The notes: generated by a model from the sequence alone, not told the origin. Shown: positions 1 through 12,282, counted from the stretch's first letter. The stretch is DNA of 64,000 nucleotides from Burkholderiales bacterium (GCA_019753155.1 JAIELG010000042.1:17646-81645), one strand, 5' to 3'. Program-made: numbers and translations.

Positions 1-169
1 TTTGCCTAATAAATAGGCCAAAAATAATACTTGCTGGATCAATTGGTTGTGCGCATCCCCTTTATTTCACGACAGGCCTTCCAATTTTTCAGGAAATGTG
101 AATAAGTCGATATTGGTGTGGCAAGGATGACTCTTCGAAATCTGTGGGGGCAGAGGATTGCCCCGTCCA
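1..169. other. Intergenic/edge region downstream of hemE
   Basis: No gene is supported here. A short inverted repeat sits at 4-18 (GCCTA/TAGGC, 5-nt loop) and a stronger one at 147-164 (GGGGCA/TGCCCC, 6-nt loop) immediately beyond the hemE stop. Neither is followed by a T run on either strand, so they are at best weak or Rho-assisted terminators of the long leftward transcript. Confidence 0.4.
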
Positions 170-1246
170 TCATTGCGAGGCGACTTCGTGATATTTCCGG
201 CTCGATGAATGCACGGTCTCGATCATGATCCCGGCATGTTCCGGGTCGGTATATTGTGAAATGCCGTGACCGAGGTTGAAGACATGGCCGCTGCCATGAC
301 CGTAGCTGTCGAGCACTTTCTCGGTTTCAATGGCGATATTTTCGGGCGTCGAGAAGAGCACGAAGGGATCCAGATTGCCCTGGAGCGCAACTTTGTCGCC
401 GACGAGTCGCCTTGCCCTGCCCAGGTCGATGGTCCAGTCGAGTCCGACGGCATCGCATCCGATCGAGGCAATCTTTTCGATCCAAAGCCCGCCGCCCTTC
501 GTGAAAACGATGCTCGGAATTCTTGCGCCGCCTCTTGTTTTGTGCAGGGACGAGACGATTTTTTCCAAGTAGGCAAGCGAGAATTCGGCATATGCCGCTT
601 CCGACAGCGCCCCGCCCCAGGAATCGAAAATCATCACGGCCTGGGCGCCGTGTTCGATTTGAGCATTGAGGTAATCCGTAACTGCGCGGGCATTGAGTTC
701 GAGGATATGATGCAGAAGGTCCGGCCTTCGGTACAGCATCGTTTTGGTGTGAAGAAAATCGCTGCTGCTGCCCCCCTCTATCATGTAGCAGGCCAGGGTG
801 AATGGGCTTCCGGAAAACCCGATCAGCGGGACGGAGTTGGCGAGCGACTTGCGGATCTGGCTGACGGCATTCATGACATAATCCAGATGCGTAGACGGGT
901 CCGGGACGCTCAGGTTCTTGATTTCCCATTCGTCGCGCAGCGGGCGCTCGAATTTGGGGCCTTCCCCTTCTGCAAAATACAGCCCCAATCCCATCGCGTC
1001 CGGTACGGTCAAAATGTCGGAGAACAGTATTGCGGCATCCAGCGGGAAGCGGGCAAGCGGCTGCAGCGTCACTTCGGTTGCAAGATCGGGATTTTTGCAA
1101 AGCGAGAGAAAGCTTCCCGCACGCGCTCGCGTCTGGTTGTATTCCGGTAGATAGCGCCCGGCCTGTCTCATCATCCAGACCGGCGTATATTCGACAGGCT
1201 GGCGCAGCAGGGCGCGGATGAACGTATCGTTTTTGAGTTTGGTCAT
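170..1246 (-). CDS. hemE: Uroporphyrinogen III decarboxylase
   Basis: HemE removes four acetate carboxyl groups from uroporphyrinogen III to give coproporphyrinogen III, a cytosolic haem-pathway step. The 358-residue product has the usual family length and the N-terminal substrate-binding signature [15 protein letters not shown] (residues 22-36). The second signature, [17 protein letters not shown], lies in the first half, and the protein ends in the usual NLGHG...PE segment. I chose the ATG at 1246 (MTKLKND); the frame stays open 28 codons further into gltD but that part looks unlike HemE. It is the last gene of the pilM-to-hemE leftward run, 16 nt after the gltD stop, so read-through from gltBD is likely. 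HemB, HemL and HemF are encoded elsewhere in this window. Confidence 0.97.
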   Translation of the reverse strand: MTKLKNDTFIRALLRQPVEYTPVWMMRQAGRYLPEYNQTRARAGSFLSLCKNPDLATEVTLQPLARFPLDAAILFSDILTVPDAMGLGLYFAEGEGPKFERPLRDEWEIKNLSVPDPSTHLDYVMNAVSQIRKSLANSVPLIGFSGSPFTLACYMIEGGSSSDFLHTKTMLYRRPDLLHHILELNARAVTDYLNAQIEHGAQAVMIFDSWGGALSEAAYAEFSLAYLEKIVSSLHKTRGGARIPSIVFTKGGGLWIEKIASIGCDAVGLDWTIDLGRARRLVGDKVALQGNLDPFVLFSTPENIAIETEKVLDSYGHGSGHVFNLGHGISQYTDPEHAGIMIETVHSSSRKYHEVASQ

Positions 1247-1262
1247 TTGATTTGCCGGGCGG

Positions 1263-2699
1263 TCATCTGGGGAGTTCGGAATATCCCACGAGAAATTCAT
1301 CGACTGAACGCGCGGCCTGACGACCTTCACGAATGGCCCAGACCACCAGTGACTGTCCTCTGCGCATATCTCCAGCTGAAAAAACCTTGGGAACGGATGT
1401 CTGGTATTTCGTCGTGTCGGCTTTCACGTTGCCGCGCGGGTCGAGTTCCACCCCGAGTTCGGTGAGCAAGTTGGCGTGAACGGGATGCAGATAACCCATG
1501 GCGAGCAGCACGAGATCGGCTTCGAGATCGAATTCGGACCCCGGAATTTCCTGCATCTTCATTCCACCCTTTTCATCGGGAGTCCATTCGACGCGGACAC
1601 AATGAAGTGTTTCGACCTTTCCCGAATTTCCGCTGAACTCTTTTGTGACTACGCTCCATTCGCGCAGGCAACCTTCTTCCTGCGAGCTCGAAGTCCTCAG
1701 CTTCATCGGCCAATTGGGCCAGGTGAGCGGCCTGTTTTCCTGGAGCGGCGGCTTGGGCATGACTTCCAGTTGCGTGACGGAACGCGCTCCCTGTCTGATG
1801 GACGTTCCCACGCAGTCCGATCCTGTGTCGCCTCCGCCTATGACAATGACATGCTTGCCTTGCGCCGAAATCCGGTCAGGCAGACGATCGCCTGCATTCA
1901 CCTTATTCTGCGGTATGAGGAAATCCAGCGCAAAATGGACGCCGGCGAGTTCGCGGCCCGGGACGGGGAGATCTCTGGGCGTTTCGCTTCCCCCGCTCAG
2001 CACGACTGCATCGAATTCTTCGAGCAATTTTTTCGCAGGGATGTCGATTCCGACATGCTGGTTGACCCGGAATTCGACGCCTTCGGCTTGCATCTGTTCC
2101 ATGCGCCTGTCGATATGGTGCTTTTCCATTTTAAAATCGGGGATGCCGTAACGCAGCAATCCGCCTATCCTGTCGTTCTTTTCGAAAAGAACCACCTCAT
2201 GCCCGGCCCGCGCAAGCTGCTGGGAACAGGCGAGTCCCGCCGGGCCGGAGCCGACCACGGCGACCTTCCTGCCGGTTTTTTTCACAGGGATTTTCGGCTC
2301 GATCCAGCCTTTTTCCCAGGCGTGATCGATGATGGCGTGTTCGATCGACTTGATCGCAACCGCATCGTCATTGATATTCAGCGTGCAGGCCGCTTCGCAC
2401 GGTGCGGGACAGATCCTTCCGGTGAATTCCGGAAAATTGTTCGTGGAATGCAATACTTCCAGGGCTTCCCGCCAGCGGTTCCGGTAGACGAGGTCGTTCC
2501 AGTCGGGGATGATGTTGTTCACCGGGCATCCGGAATGGCAGAAGGGGATGCCGCAATCCATGCACCTTGCCCCCTGCTGGCGCAATTCTGCATCCGCCAG
2601 GGGAAAAACAAATTCCCGGTAATGTTCAACGCGCGCTTCGACCGGGGCGGCCGGTTCGTTGACTCGCTTGATTTCCATGAATCCAGTCGGTTTGCCCAT
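1263..2699 (-). CDS. gltD: Glutamate synthase (NADPH) small subunit
   Basis: GltD is the FAD-containing beta subunit that passes electrons from NADPH to the large subunit, which makes two glutamates from glutamine and 2-oxoglutarate. In 478 residues it shows the two N-terminal cysteine clusters that ligate [4Fe-4S] centres (C46, C49, C54, C58 and C97, C101, C105), an FAD Rossmann motif [15 protein letters not shown] (146-160) and a second dinucleotide motif [12 protein letters not shown] in the C-terminal half for NADPH. Its ATG overlaps the gltB stop by one base (TAATG), indicating translational coupling and equal dosage with gltB. Length and architecture match the bacterial NADPH-GOGAT beta subunit. 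Confidence 0.97.
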   Translation of the reverse strand: MGKPTGFMEIKRVNEPAAPVEARVEHYREFVFPLADAELRQQGARCMDCGIPFCHSGCPVNNIIPDWNDLVYRNRWREALEVLHSTNNFPEFTGRICPAPCEAACTLNINDDAVAIKSIEHAIIDHAWEKGWIEPKIPVKKTGRKVAVVGSGPAGLACSQQLARAGHEVVLFEKNDRIGGLLRYGIPDFKMEKHHIDRRMEQMQAEGVEFRVNQHVGIDIPAKKLLEEFDAVVLSGGSETPRDLPVPGRELAGVHFALDFLIPQNKVNAGDRLPDRISAQGKHVIVIGGGDTGSDCVGTSIRQGARSVTQLEVMPKPPLQENRPLTWPNWPMKLRTSSSQEEGCLREWSVVTKEFSGNSGKVETLHCVRVEWTPDEKGGMKMQEIPGSEFDLEADLVLLAMGYLHPVHANLLTELGVELDPRGNVKADTTKYQTSVPKVFSAGDMRRGQSLVVWAIREGRQAARSVDEFLVGYSELPR

Positions 2700-5600
2700 T
2701 ACGCAGACTCCAATACTTTGGTTTTCATTTCAGCCAATGCTCGCCTGTATTCGGTTGGCATGACTTTCACGAATTTCGGCAGGTAATGTGCCCAGTTATC
2801 CAGAATCATCCTGGCACGGGTGCTTCCCGTGTAGTTGAAATGATTTGAAATCAGGCTGCGGAGCAGCGCCTGATCGCTTTGTCCAAGATGATTCACATGA
2901 ACTTTTCCGTGAGATTCGAGCTCTCCCTGCTCGGTAACGTCGAGGCTTGCCTCCTCTTCCGGAACGGGTTCCAGTTCGACCATGGCCATATTGCAGCGCC
3001 GCTCGAAATCATGTTCCTCGTCGAGCACGTAAGCGACGCCCCCGCTCATCCCCGCAGCAAAATTGCGCCCGGTTTGTCCCAGCACCACGACAACCCCGCC
3101 GGTCATGTATTCGCAGCCGTGGTCTCCGACGCCCTCGACTACCGCCGTGCAGCCGGAGTTGCGCACGGCAAAGCGCTCACCCGCGACGCCCCTGAAATAA
3201 GCCTCTCCGCAGATCGCGCCGTAAAGCAGCGTGTTGCCGGCGATGATGTTCTCTTCGGGGACGATGTTGCATTCGGCGTCGGGATAAATGACGATTTTGC
3301 CTCCTGACAGGCCTTTTCCTACATAGTCGTTGCCATCGCCTTCCAGTTCGAAAGTGATGCCTGCGGCAAGGAAGGCCCCGAAGCTTTGACCTGCCGTCCC
3401 CTTGAATTTGACATGGATGGAGTCGTCAGGCAGGCCGGCATGCCCGTAACGCTTGGCCACGGCGCCCGAGAGCATGGCGCCTGCGGTCCGGTTGACATTG
3501 CAGATCGAGGACTCGATTTTGACCTGTCCATGCCCTTCCATGGCGGATTTTGCCGACTCGATCAGTTTGTGGTCGAGCGCCCTGTCTATGCCATGATCCT
3601 GCACTTCCTGATGATATCGCGCGACGCCCGCAGGCACGTTTGGCTGGAAAAGAACCTTCGAGAAATCCAGGCCCTTCGCTTTCCAGTGGCCTATTGCGCG
3701 ACGCACATCGATCAGGTCCGTTCTTCCGATGAGATCGTCGAATTTCCTGATGCCCATCTGCGCCATGTATTCGCGTACTTCCTCTGCGACAAAGAAGAAG
3801 AAATTGACGACATGCTCGGGTTGTCCCGAGAATTTCCTGCGCAGGGTTTCATCCTGGGTGGCCACGCCGACCGGGCAGGTGTTCAGATGGCATTTGCGCA
3901 TCATGATGCAGCCCTCGACCACGAGCGGGGCGGTGGCGAAACCGAATTCATCCGCACCCAGCAGCGCGCCGATCAAAACGTCTCTTCCGGTTTTCATCTG
4001 GCCGTCGACCTGGACTGCAACTCTTCCGCGCAGCCTATTCAAAACCAGGGTTTGCTGGGTTTCGGACAGGCCGAGCTCCCATGACGTGCCGGCATGCTTG
4101 ATCGAACTCAAGGGGCTTGCACCCGTCCCGCCGTCGAAACCGGAGATGGTGATATGGTCTGCTTTCGCCTTGGCGACTCCGGCAGCCACGGTTCCCACGC
4201 CGACTTCGGAAACCAGCTTGACGCTGATGCTGGCTTCGGGATTGACGTTCTTGAGGTCGTGGATCAACTGCGCAAGATCCTCGATCGAATAGATATCGTG
4301 ATGCGGGGGCGGAGAAATCAGGCCCACGCCCGGCACGGAATGACGCAATTTGGCGATGTATTCGCTGACTTTGTGCCCCGGCAACTGCCCGCCTTCGCCG
4401 GGTTTCGCGCCCTGCGCCATCTTGATCTGCAACTGGTCCGCATTGACCAGATATTCGGTGCTGACGCCGAAGCGGCCCGCTGCGACCTGCTTGATCGCGG
4501 AGCGCATCGAATCGCCGTTGGGCAGGGGCTTGAAGCGGATGGGGTCTTCCCCCCCTTCGCCCGTGTTCGATTTGCCGCCGATCCGGTTCATGGCGATCGC
4601 GAGCGTGCTGTGCGCTTCCTTTGAAATCGAGCCGAGAGACATGGCGCCTGTAGCGAAACGCTTGACGATTTCTTGTGTAGGCTCGACTTCGTCAATCGGG
4701 ATGGGGTGCTCGGCAGTCCTGATCTCGAAAAGCCCGCGCAGCGTCATCAATTGCTCGCTCTGATCGTTGATGAGCTTCGCATACTCCTTGTACGTTCTGA
4801 AATTGCCCGATCGCGTCGCATGCTGCAATTTCGATATGCTCTCCGGCGTCCACATGTGGGCTTCGCCGCGAATCCTGTATGCGTATTCCCCGCCTGCGTC
4901 GAGCGCGCCTTCATACAGGGGGGAGTCTCCGAAGGCGAGGCGGTGGATGGCGGCTGCCTCCTCGGCGATTTCGGAAATGCCGATGCCTTCCACTTTGCTG
5001 GATGTGCCAGGGAAATAGCGCCGGATGAATTCGGAATTCAACCCTATTGCTTCGAAAATCTGGGCGCCGCAATAGGACTGGTAAGTCGAAATGCCCATTT
5101 TGGACATGACTTTCAGCAATCCTTTGGAGACGGCCTTGATGAACCGCTTTCCGGCTTCTTCGGCGGAAAGGTCGGGAGGCAACAGTTCCCTCATGTTCGC
5201 TATCGTTTCGAAAGCGAGCCACGGATGGACGGCTTCGGCCCCGTATCCTGCGAGCAATGCGAAATGATGCACTTCGCGGGCGGAACCCGTGTCGACGACT
5301 AGGCCTGCGCTCGTTCTGAGTCCGGTCCTGACCAGGTGGTGATGCACCGCAGAAGTGGCGAGAAGCGCCGGAATCGGGATCGACTGCTCATCCACGGTCC
5401 TGTCGGAAAGGACCAGGATGGTGATGCCGTCTCTCACGGAGTTCTCGGCAGCTTCGCAAAGCGCGAGCAGCGCCGCCTCCATGCCTTTCCCGCCAATGGA
5501 CGAAGGGTAGCAGATGTCGAGCACGCGGGAAGCGAAACGCCCGTCCGTCAGCTCGGAAATTTTCCCGATTTTCGCAAAATCGGAAGCGGACAGGATGGGC

Positions 5601-7285
5601 TGGCTGACTTCGAGTCTTGCCTGAGGCTCGGTTTCGTCGATTCCGAGCAGGTTGGGCTTCGGGCCGATGAAGGAAACCAGGGACATCACGAGTTCTTCCC
5701 GGATCGGGTCGATCGGGGGGTTCGTGACCTGGGCGAAAAGCTGCTTGAAATAGTTGTAAATCGGCTTGAGTTTGTTCGACATCACCGCCAGGGGCGAATC
5801 GTTGCCCATGGAGCCGGTGGCCTCCTGTCCGCTCGCGGCCATAGGTTGCAGCAGAAACTTGAGATCCTCCTGGGTATAATCGAAAGCCTGCTGGGAATCG
5901 AGCAGCGAAGCTGCGAACCTCGTTTCGGATTCGACTTCCGGGAGTTCGGAAAGCTGGAGCCTCGATTTGTCTATCCATTGCCTGTAGGGTTTCTTTCCGG
6001 CGAGGGAGTCCTTGAGCTCCTTGTCGTCGATGATCCGGCCCGCTTCCAGGTCGATCAGGAACATTTTCCCCGGTTGAAGGCGCCATTTTTTGACGATTTT
6101 GCTTTGCGGGATGTCCAGCACGCCCATTTCGGAAGCCATGACGACGTAATCGTCGTCCGTGATCAGGTAGCGCGCCGGCCGGAGTCCGTTCCTGTCGAGC
6201 GTGGCGCCGATCTGCCGGCCATCCGTGAAGGCGACGGCAGCCGGTCCATCCCAGGGCTCCATCAGGGCTGCATGGTACTCGTAGAAAGCGCGCCGCTCCT
6301 CGTCCATCAGGGGGTTGCCGGCCCAGGCTTCGGGGATCAGCATCATCATCGCGTGCGCGATGGAGTAGCCGCCGGCGACGAGCAATTCGAGCGCATTGTC
6401 GAAGCATGCCGAGTCGGACTGCCCCTCGACGATCAGCGGCCAGATTTTTTCGAGATCCTCCCCGAGGACCGGGGAAGACATCGCTTCGTGCCGGGCCGTC
6501 ATCCAGTTGACGTTGCCGCGCATGGTGTTGATTTCGCCATTGTGGGCGATCATCCTGAAGGGATGGGCAAGATCCCAGGTCGGGAATGTGTTGGTCGAAA
6601 AGCGCTGGTGTACGAGGGCGAGGGCCGAGACTGCGGATTCGTCAGCGAGGTCGGGGTAATATTCCCCCACCTGGTCTGCCAGAAGCATGCCTTTGTAAAC
6701 GACGGTTCTCGAAGACATCGACGGGATATAGAAGACTTCTTCGAGGCCGAGGTTTTTCACCGCATGTTCGATGCTTTTCCTGATGACGAAAAGCCTGCGC
6801 TCGAAACTGTCGGCATCCCCGCTGCCGCGCTGTATGAACACCTGGCGGATGAAGGGCTCGACCTTTTTGACGCCTTCCCCGAGATTGTCGTTACGGGTCG
6901 GCACGTCCCGCCATCCGAGCAGGGACTGCCCTTCCGCATGGATATGGCGCACGATGATTTCCTCGCAAAGCTCGCGCGCTTTTTCGTCCCTGGGCAGGAA
7001 AACCATTCCCACGCCGTATTCGCCGGGAGAGGGCAGTCCGAAGCCGCATTGCGCTGCGAAATAGGCGTGCGGAATCTGGATCAGTATTCCCGCGCCGTCG
7101 CCGGCCAGAGGATCGGCGCCGGTTGCACCCCTGTGGGTGAGATTTCTCAGGATTTGCAGACCCCGGCTGACAATGCCATGGCTTTTCACGCCTTTGATGT
7201 GGGCGATAAAGCCGACCCCGCAAGCATCATGCTCGAAACCCGGATCGTACAAACCCTGCCTTTCCGGCAACGTCAAGTGGCTCAA
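2699..7285 (-). CDS. gltB: Glutamate synthase (NADPH) large subunit
   Basis: GltB carries glutaminase, ammonia channelling and FMN-dependent glutamate synthesis. The 1528 residues run in order: class II glutamine amidotransferase domain, central domain, FMN-binding synthase barrel ([25 protein letters not shown]), a 3Fe-4S cysteine set in [20 protein letters not shown], and the C-terminal glycine-rich beta-helix ([17 protein letters not shown]). The catalytic nucleophile is Cys22 (CGVGF), so a 21-residue propeptide should be removed. The start codon is TTG at 7285, supported by AAGAGG six bases upstream and by absence of another start before Cys22. It is separated from dgt by 114 nt, the largest gap in this run, which may hold its own promoter. 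Confidence 0.97.
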   Translation of the reverse strand: MSHLTLPERQGLYDPGFEHDACGVGFIAHIKGVKSHGIVSRGLQILRNLTHRGATGADPLAGDGAGILIQIPHAYFAAQCGFGLPSPGEYGVGMVFLPRDEKARELCEEIIVRHIHAEGQSLLGWRDVPTRNDNLGEGVKKVEPFIRQVFIQRGSGDADSFERRLFVIRKSIEHAVKNLGLEEVFYIPSMSSRTVVYKGMLLADQVGEYYPDLADESAVSALALVHQRFSTNTFPTWDLAHPFRMIAHNGEINTMRGNVNWMTARHEAMSSPVLGEDLEKIWPLIVEGQSDSACFDNALELLVAGGYSIAHAMMMLIPEAWAGNPLMDEERRAFYEYHAALMEPWDGPAAVAFTDGRQIGATLDRNGLRPARYLITDDDYVVMASEMGVLDIPQSKIVKKWRLQPGKMFLIDLEAGRIIDDKELKDSLAGKKPYRQWIDKSRLQLSELPEVESETRFAASLLDSQQAFDYTQEDLKFLLQPMAASGQEATGSMGNDSPLAVMSNKLKPIYNYFKQLFAQVTNPPIDPIREELVMSLVSFIGPKPNLLGIDETEPQARLEVSQPILSASDFAKIGKISELTDGRFASRVLDICYPSSIGGKGMEAALLALCEAAENSVRDGITILVLSDRTVDEQSIPIPALLATSAVHHHLVRTGLRTSAGLVVDTGSAREVHHFALLAGYGAEAVHPWLAFETIANMRELLPPDLSAEEAGKRFIKAVSKGLLKVMSKMGISTYQSYCGAQIFEAIGLNSEFIRRYFPGTSSKVEGIGISEIAEEAAAIHRLAFGDSPLYEGALDAGGEYAYRIRGEAHMWTPESISKLQHATRSGNFRTYKEYAKLINDQSEQLMTLRGLFEIRTAEHPIPIDEVEPTQEIVKRFATGAMSLGSISKEAHSTLAIAMNRIGGKSNTGEGGEDPIRFKPLPNGDSMRSAIKQVAAGRFGVSTEYLVNADQLQIKMAQGAKPGEGGQLPGHKVSEYIAKLRHSVPGVGLISPPPHHDIYSIEDLAQLIHDLKNVNPEASISVKLVSEVGVGTVAAGVAKAKADHITISGFDGGTGASPLSSIKHAGTSWELGLSETQQTLVLNRLRGRVAVQVDGQMKTGRDVLIGALLGADEFGFATAPLVVEGCIMMRKCHLNTCPVGVATQDETLRRKFSGQPEHVVNFFFFVAEEVREYMAQMGIRKFDDLIGRTDLIDVRRAIGHWKAKGLDFSKVLFQPNVPAGVARYHQEVQDHGIDRALDHKLIESAKSAMEGHGQVKIESSICNVNRTAGAMLSGAVAKRYGHAGLPDDSIHVKFKGTAGQSFGAFLAAGITFELEGDGNDYVGKGLSGGKIVIYPDAECNIVPEENIIAGNTLLYGAICGEAYFRGVAGERFAVRNSGCTAVVEGVGDHGCEYMTGGVVVVLGQTGRNFAAGMSGGVAYVLDEEHDFERRCNMAMVELEPVPEEEASLDVTEQGELESHGKVHVNHLGQSDQALLRSLISNHFNYTGSTRARMILDNWAHYLPKFVKVMPTEYRRALAEMKTKVLESA

Positions 7286-7399
7286 GTTTTACCTCTTATC
7301 AGATATGCTATCGAAAGCAGGCGCCGGTGCGCTTCTGCAAACCCCGTTTCCACAAGGGAAAGTTTCCGATTTTACCTTTTCCGGGGGATCACTTCAACT

Positions 7400-8542
7400 T
7401 CAGGGGTTCCCGAGCGAGATTTCCTCGACGGCGAACAGGCGGCGATGTTCCCGGATTGCGTAGCGGTCCGTCATTCCTGCGATATAGTCTGCCGTTGTAC
7501 GCATGATATCCCCATCCTTTTGCGCCTTTTCCTGGAATTGCGTGGGAAGGAGCCGTCCGTCGGAAGTGAAAGCCTGAAACAGGTCGGCTACGATACGGCG
7601 CGCCTTGGCGCTCATGCGCGTGACCTTGTAATGCTGGTACAGGTGAGCCCTCAGGAACTGCTTGAGTTCATGTTGCGCCCGCCGCATTTCCTCGCTGAAA
7701 GCGATGAGCGGGGGGGCGTGCCTGATCGCTTCGATGTTTTCCGGGGCGAGGGCTTCGATGTTGGCCCGGCTCTCATGCGTCAAATCGATGGCCTGGGAAT
7801 TGATCATGCGGCGTATGGTTTCATGGATCAGGCGGCGCCCCGGGATGTCCGGAAAAACTGCTCTGGTGGCCTCGATATGCCTTGCGATGATGGGAACAGC
7901 CGAGATCTGCTCGAGCGTGATGAGGCCGGAGCGCAATCCGTCGTCGATATCGTGATTATTGTAGGCGATCTCGTCGGCGAGGTTTGCGAGCTGCGCTTCC
8001 AGGCCGGGCTGAAGCTTTTTCAAAAAGCGTTCCCCGATTCCTTCCAGCAGGACGGCGTTTTTTGCGGAACAGTGTTTGAGTATGCCTTCGCGCGTCTCGA
8101 AACTCAGATTGAGTCCGTCGAATGCGCCATAACGTTCTTCCAGCAGGTCCACGACGCGCAGGGACTGAAGATTGTGCTCGAATCCTCCGTGGGATTTCAT
8201 GCATTCGTTGAGCGCGTCCTGCCCGGCATGCCCGAAAGGGGTGTGGCCGAGATCATGCGCCAGCGAGATCGCTTCCACCAAGTCTTCGTTGAGGCGGAGG
8301 TTGCGCGCAATGGATCTGCCGATCTGCGCGACCTCTATGCTATGGGTCAGCCTCGTGCGGAACAGATCCCCTTCGTGGTTCACGAAAACCTGGGTTTTAT
8401 ATTCCAGCCGCCTGAATGCGGAGGAATGGATGATCCTGTCCCGATCCCGCTGGAATTCCGTCCGGCCCTCGGGTGGTTCCTCGTGAAAGCGCCTGCCGCG
8501 GCTCGATTCGGGATTTGCGGCGTAGGGGGCGAGTTCAGACAT
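7400..8542 (-). CDS. dgt: dGTPase-like HD-domain dNTP triphosphohydrolase
   Basis: Members hydrolyse dNTPs, preferentially dGTP in classical cases, to nucleoside and triphosphate, influencing dNTP pools. The 380-residue product has the HD-domain metal ligands: H67 in TRLTHSIE, H96-D97 in [11 protein letters not shown], and a downstream D in [16 protein letters not shown]. Length fits the shorter deoxyguanosinetriphosphate triphosphohydrolase-like subfamily rather than the about 500-residue E. coli Dgt, so substrate preference is uncertain. I chose ATG 8542 (MSELAPY), which overlaps the aroB stop by 8 nt; an ATG seven codons upstream is possible. The aroB-dgt pairing is common in Betaproteobacteria. 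Confidence 0.93.
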   Translation of the reverse strand: MSELAPYAANPESSRGRRFHEEPPEGRTEFQRDRDRIIHSSAFRRLEYKTQVFVNHEGDLFRTRLTHSIEVAQIGRSIARNLRLNEDLVEAISLAHDLGHTPFGHAGQDALNECMKSHGGFEHNLQSLRVVDLLEERYGAFDGLNLSFETREGILKHCSAKNAVLLEGIGERFLKKLQPGLEAQLANLADEIAYNNHDIDDGLRSGLITLEQISAVPIIARHIEATRAVFPDIPGRRLIHETIRRMINSQAIDLTHESRANIEALAPENIEAIRHAPPLIAFSEEMRRAQHELKQFLRAHLYQHYKVTRMSAKARRIVADLFQAFTSDGRLLPTQFQEKAQKDGDIMRTTADYIAGMTDRYAIREHRRLFAVEEISLGNP

Positions 8543-9617
8543 GGGATTTTTGCAGGGCGTCATTCAATGTTTCGAGGGCAATCCCGGATTTCAGCGAAGC
8601 CTGCCCGATGCCGCCCAAGAGGACAAAGCGCATTTTTCCCTCCTCGACTTTCTTGTCGAGTTCCATGAGTTGAAGATAGCGCTCGATTCCGAGATCCGGC
8701 GGAACGGTAGGCAGTCCTGCGCGGCGGAAGAGGTCGAGGATGCGGCGCACTCCGGATTCGTCCAGCATGCCGAGCGCATGGGAGACATGCGCAGCGACGA
8801 CCGTTCCGGCAGCGACAGCTTCGCCGTGCAGCCAGTTTCCATATCCCATTGCATTTTCGATGGCATGGCCGAAGGTGTGCCCGAGATTGAGCAGCGCACG
8901 CTCTCCGGACTCCTTCTCGTCGCGGGCGACGACGACCGCCTTGTTCTCGCATGAGCGGGAAATGGCGAAAGCGAGCGCATCCGGGTCGCGTTCGAGCAGC
9001 CCTTCGATGTTTCGCTCGATCCATTCGAAGAAGACCGGATCGCGGATCAATCCGTATTTGATAACTTCGGCAATGCCGGCTTTGAGTTCCCGGTCGGGAA
9101 GCGTGTTCAATGTGTCGATGTCGGCGAGGACCAGCCTGGGCTGATAGAATGCGCCGATCATGTTCTTGCCCAGAGGATGGTTGATCGCCGTTTTTCCCCC
9201 GACCGAAGAGTCGACCTGGGCAAGTAGCGTTGTCGGCACCTGGATGAAGGGGACGCCTCGCAGATAAGTGGCTGCGGCGAAGCCTGAAATGTCGCCTATC
9301 ACCCCACCGCCGAGAGCGATGATCGCCGTGTTGCGCTCGCACCGGTTTTCAAGCAGGGCGTCGTAAATCAGGTTCAGTGTTTCCCAGTTCTTGAATTGCT
9401 CGCCGTCCGGAAGGACGACAGGAATGCTTTCCACGCCGATTGTGTCGAGCGCATCGCTCAATCTGCCTAAATACAGGGGGGCAACCGTGGTGTTGGTGAT
9501 GATTGCGGCTTTTTTTTGCTGGAGCGCGGGCAGGAACAGGTCGGCGCGCTCCAGCAGACCCTGCCCGATGTGTATGGGGTAACTGCGGTGACTCAAATCG
9601 ACATTCAGGGTATGCAT
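8535..9617 (-). CDS. aroB: 3-dehydroquinate synthase
   Basis: AroB converts DAHP to 3-dehydroquinate, the second step of the shikimate pathway, using NAD and a divalent metal. The 360-residue protein has the nucleotide-binding glycine motif [19 protein letters not shown] near residues 103-121, the [17 protein letters not shown] segment and the metal-ligand region [12 protein letters not shown]. Its ATG at 9617 lies 13 nt inside the end of aroK and its stop lies inside dgt, so aroK-aroB-dgt are translationally linked. An A8 homopolymer in the sense strand (9510-9517), near residue 35, is a mild slippage risk. Confidence 0.97.
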   Translation of the reverse strand: MHTLNVDLSHRSYPIHIGQGLLERADLFLPALQQKKAAIITNTTVAPLYLGRLSDALDTIGVESIPVVLPDGEQFKNWETLNLIYDALLENRCERNTAIIALGGGVIGDISGFAAATYLRGVPFIQVPTTLLAQVDSSVGGKTAINHPLGKNMIGAFYQPRLVLADIDTLNTLPDRELKAGIAEVIKYGLIRDPVFFEWIERNIEGLLERDPDALAFAISRSCENKAVVVARDEKESGERALLNLGHTFGHAIENAMGYGNWLHGEAVAAGTVVAAHVSHALGMLDESGVRRILDLFRRAGLPTVPPDLGIERYLQLMELDKKVEEGKMRFVLLGGIGQASLKSGIALETLNDALQKSHV

Positions 9618-10129
9618 GTTTGTTTCTCAAGTTTTTGCAGGATCTGGTGAACCAGGCTCGAAACGCTCTGCTTGCTGGTATCGACTACGATGTCGGCGAC
9701 CTCCCGGTAGAGCGGATCGCGGATGGCGAAAAGCTCTGCAAGCCTGGCATGCGGATCGTTTGTCTGAAGCAGGGGCCGGTTCCTGTCATGCCGGGTTCGC
9801 GCCCAAAGATCGTGGACTGTCGCCCTCAGGTAAATGACGGTTCCGTTGTGTTTCAACAAGGCCCTGTTTTCTTCCGAAAGAACGGCTCCCCCGCCTGTGG
9901 CAAGAATGATATTCTCGAGTTGGGTCAATTCCTTCAATACGGATGACTCGCGAACCCTGAATCCCGATTCGCCTTCCACCTCGAATATATGGGCAATCGA
10001 GACGCCGGTTTTGCTCTTGATTTCCTGGTCCGAATCATGGAAGGCTTTTCCCGTCTGCCTGGCGAGCAGTTTGCCTACGGTGGTCTTCCCTGCCCCCATC
10101 AGGCCGACGAGGTAGATATTGTTGTTCAT
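9605..10129 (-). CDS. aroK: Shikimate kinase
   Basis: Shikimate kinase phosphorylates shikimate at O3 using ATP. The 174-residue P-loop protein has Walker [13 protein letters not shown] (residues 9-20), the shikimate-binding [11 protein letters not shown] (from residue 33), the [11 protein letters not shown] loop and the lid segment RNRPLLQ. It sits 31 nt after pilQ and overlaps aroB by 13 nt, the usual pilQ-aroK-aroB order of beta- and gammaproteobacteria. Starts at the ATG at 10129. Confidence 0.97.
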   Translation of the reverse strand: MNNNIYLVGLMGAGKTTVGKLLARQTGKAFHDSDQEIKSKTGVSIAHIFEVEGESGFRVRESSVLKELTQLENIILATGGGAVLSEENRALLKHNGTVIYLRATVHDLWARTRHDRNRPLLQTNDPHARLAELFAIRDPLYREVADIVVDTSKQSVSSLVHQILQKLEKQTCIP

Positions 10130-10160
10130 GTTCTGCCTGGGAGGGCCGGCAGGCCCGGTT

Positions 10161-12266
10161 TCAACGCAGGTTGAGGCTGTTCTGCAGCACTTTCGGCGAG
10201 ACGAATATCAGCAATTCGCTCTTCAGATCGAGTTTCGCGCTGCCCTTGAATAAATTTCCGAGCACAGGGATATCACCCAATACCGGAACCTTGTTGACGG
10301 TGTTGCTGATGTTCTGGGTATGGATTCCGCCCACCACGACAGTGCCGCCGTTGTCGACCAGAACCTGGGTCTGGATTTTTTTCGTGCTGATCGAGGGCGG
10401 CGCGCCTGCCGCCGCTGCCGCAAGCGGGGAATCCTGGGTCACGGTGAGATCCATAATGATGCTGTTGTTCGGCGTGATCTGGGGTTTCACCTTGAGACTC
10501 AGCACGGCTTTCTTGAAAGCGTAGGTGGGAATGGTCGTTCCGCCCGAGACCTGTGTCGTCTGATAGGGAATATCCTGCCCGGACTCGATTGTGGCTTCGA
10601 CATTGTTCGCAGTGACGACGCGCGGACTCGATATGACTTTGCCGGTTCCATCGGTCTCCAGCGCATCGATTTCCAGGTTCAGGAATTTGGTCGCCGCCGA
10701 ATTGAAGAGAAGGAAAGACAGCGCGCCCACGCCGGCAGAGCCGGTGACGTTAGGCGTGGTGAATGGGATGTTGACGTTGGAATTGTTGGCCGTGCCCGTC
10801 ATCGTCCCGCCCGTGCCCGGAGTCGTGCTGCCGCCTATGGAGCTTTGTATGCCGCCGCCGCCCGCCGGCGCCGGGTTGAGCGTATTGGTATAGCCGAGCT
10901 TCACCCCGATATTTCTGCCGAATTCGTTCGATGCCTGGACGACCCTCGCCTCGATCATGACCTGCCTCAGGGGCGTATCGATTTGCTGGACGAATTTCCT
11001 GATTTCTTCGAGCTTGGTTGGGGTATCCTGGACGAACAGCGTGTTCGTGACAGGGTCCACCACGACGCTGCCGCGTTTCGAAAGTATTTTCTGCTTTTCG
11101 TCGCCCAGGATTTTCTGCACGTCGATCGCTTTCTGGTAATTGAGCTGAATGCTTTCAGTTCTGGTTTCTTCGAGTTCGGAAATCTTCTGTTTGCCTTCCA
11201 GATCGATTTTTTCCCTGGATGCGATTTCTTCCTTGGGGGCGATCATCACGACATTGCCGACCTTGCGCATGCCGAGTCCCTTCTGCTCCAGAATGATGTC
11301 GAGCGCCTGATCCCATGGCACATCCTTGAGCCTCAACGTCAGGTTCCCGGATACGGTATCGCTGATGACGATATTGAGCCCGGTGAAGTCGGCGATGGCG
11401 AAGAGCAGGGATCGAACGTCGGTGTTCCTGAAATCGAGCGAAAGCTTGTCCCCGCTGTAGCCCGGCCGGGTACCTTGAACGAGCTTGTTGGGGTCGACCG
11501 TGACAGGCCTGATTTCGAGGATGAACTTGGTGTCGGTTTGATAGGCCGACTGCTCCCAAAGTCCCTTCGGTTCGATCACCATTTTCACGTTGTCGCCTTG
11601 CGCGTAGGTGTCTATGGTGTTGACCGGCGTGCCGAAATCGATGACGTCGAGCCTGCGCTCGAAGTTGCGAGGCAATTTCGTCTTGATGAACTGGACGACG
11701 ATGCCCGTGCCCTGCTGGCTGACATCGATGCCGGTGTTCGAGTCGGAAAGGTTCACTTCGACCCTGGCCTCGCCATTTTTGCCGCGGTGGAAGTCGATAT
11801 CGCGGACTGCATGGGTTTGATCGCCGGGCTCAGGCGTTGCGAAAAGGGTGTTCGTGCTTGTTCCTGCACCCGCAATGGCGCCGGTTGCGCGGAGCGTAAT
11901 CAACAGGTTGTTGCCGTCGATTTTCGATTCGTAGGTGACGGGGTGCAACAGGTTCATCACGACCCTGGTGCGTTCTCCGGCTTGCACGATATTGATGCTT
12001 CTCAGGTCGCCTTTTCCTATTTCGACGGTATTTTTATCGAGGGAATTGGCCGTGTCCCGGAAATCGAATGCGATACGGGCGGGATTGTTGATTGCAAAGG
12101 AAGATGGGAGATCCGACAATTTCTGTCTCAGCGAAATCTTGACTACAAGCGCGCCGCCCTCCAGGTTCGCCACCCCGACCGAGTTGATGCTGTTGGAGGC
12201 GGCTGCCGCGACCGAAAGTGACAGGCTCAGCATCAGGCCGAGCATTTGGGTGAATAATCGCTTCAT
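10161..12266 (-). CDS. pilQ: Type IV pilus outer-membrane secretin PilQ
   Basis: PilQ forms the outer-membrane ring through which the type IV pilus is extruded. The 701 residues start with a signal peptide (hydrophobic MLGLMLSLSLSVAAAA), followed by two AMIN-type beta domains that may bind peptidoglycan. Next come an STN/N0 domain (LSLDFRNTDVRSLLFAIADF), an N1/secretin_N module (SIQLNYQKAIDVQKIL...FVQDTP), and the C-terminal secretin barrel with VPVLGDIPVLGNLFKGS near the end. A Gly/Thr/Pro-rich low-complexity loop (around 10790-10880) interrupts the barrel-proximal part. It is the last gene of pilMNOPQ. Pili could serve adhesion, twitching or DNA uptake; comF at 59 kb fits but does not prove competence. 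Confidence 0.97.
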   Translation of the reverse strand: MKRLFTQMLGLMLSLSLSVAAAASNSINSVGVANLEGGALVVKISLRQKLSDLPSSFAINNPARIAFDFRDTANSLDKNTVEIGKGDLRSINIVQAGERTRVVMNLLHPVTYESKIDGNNLLITLRATGAIAGAGTSTNTLFATPEPGDQTHAVRDIDFHRGKNGEARVEVNLSDSNTGIDVSQQGTGIVVQFIKTKLPRNFERRLDVIDFGTPVNTIDTYAQGDNVKMVIEPKGLWEQSAYQTDTKFILEIRPVTVDPNKLVQGTRPGYSGDKLSLDFRNTDVRSLLFAIADFTGLNIVISDTVSGNLTLRLKDVPWDQALDIILEQKGLGMRKVGNVVMIAPKEEIASREKIDLEGKQKISELEETRTESIQLNYQKAIDVQKILGDEKQKILSKRGSVVVDPVTNTLFVQDTPTKLEEIRKFVQQIDTPLRQVMIEARVVQASNEFGRNIGVKLGYTNTLNPAPAGGGGIQSSIGGSTTPGTGGTMTGTANNSNVNIPFTTPNVTGSAGVGALSFLLFNSAATKFLNLEIDALETDGTGKVISSPRVVTANNVEATIESGQDIPYQTTQVSGGTTIPTYAFKKAVLSLKVKPQITPNNSIIMDLTVTQDSPLAAAAAGAPPSISTKKIQTQVLVDNGGTVVVGGIHTQNISNTVNKVPVLGDIPVLGNLFKGSAKLDLKSELLIFVSPKVLQNSLNLR

Positions 12267-12282
12267 TGCTTATGGGCTCCTG

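Noticed and set aside
4..18. Hairpin at the left edge as hemE terminator
   Set aside because: Five-bp stem with no T run in either orientation and 150 nt from hemE.
5336..8668. A 1110-codon open frame on the plus strand opposite gltB and dgt
   Set aside because: It lies entirely antisense to two well-supported genes, has no recognisable domain, and arises from GC-rich codon bias.
10320..12221. Plus-strand 633-codon frame opposite pilQ
   Set aside because: Shadow of pilQ; composition is rich in Arg/His/Asp as expected of antisense frames and no signal or motif is present.
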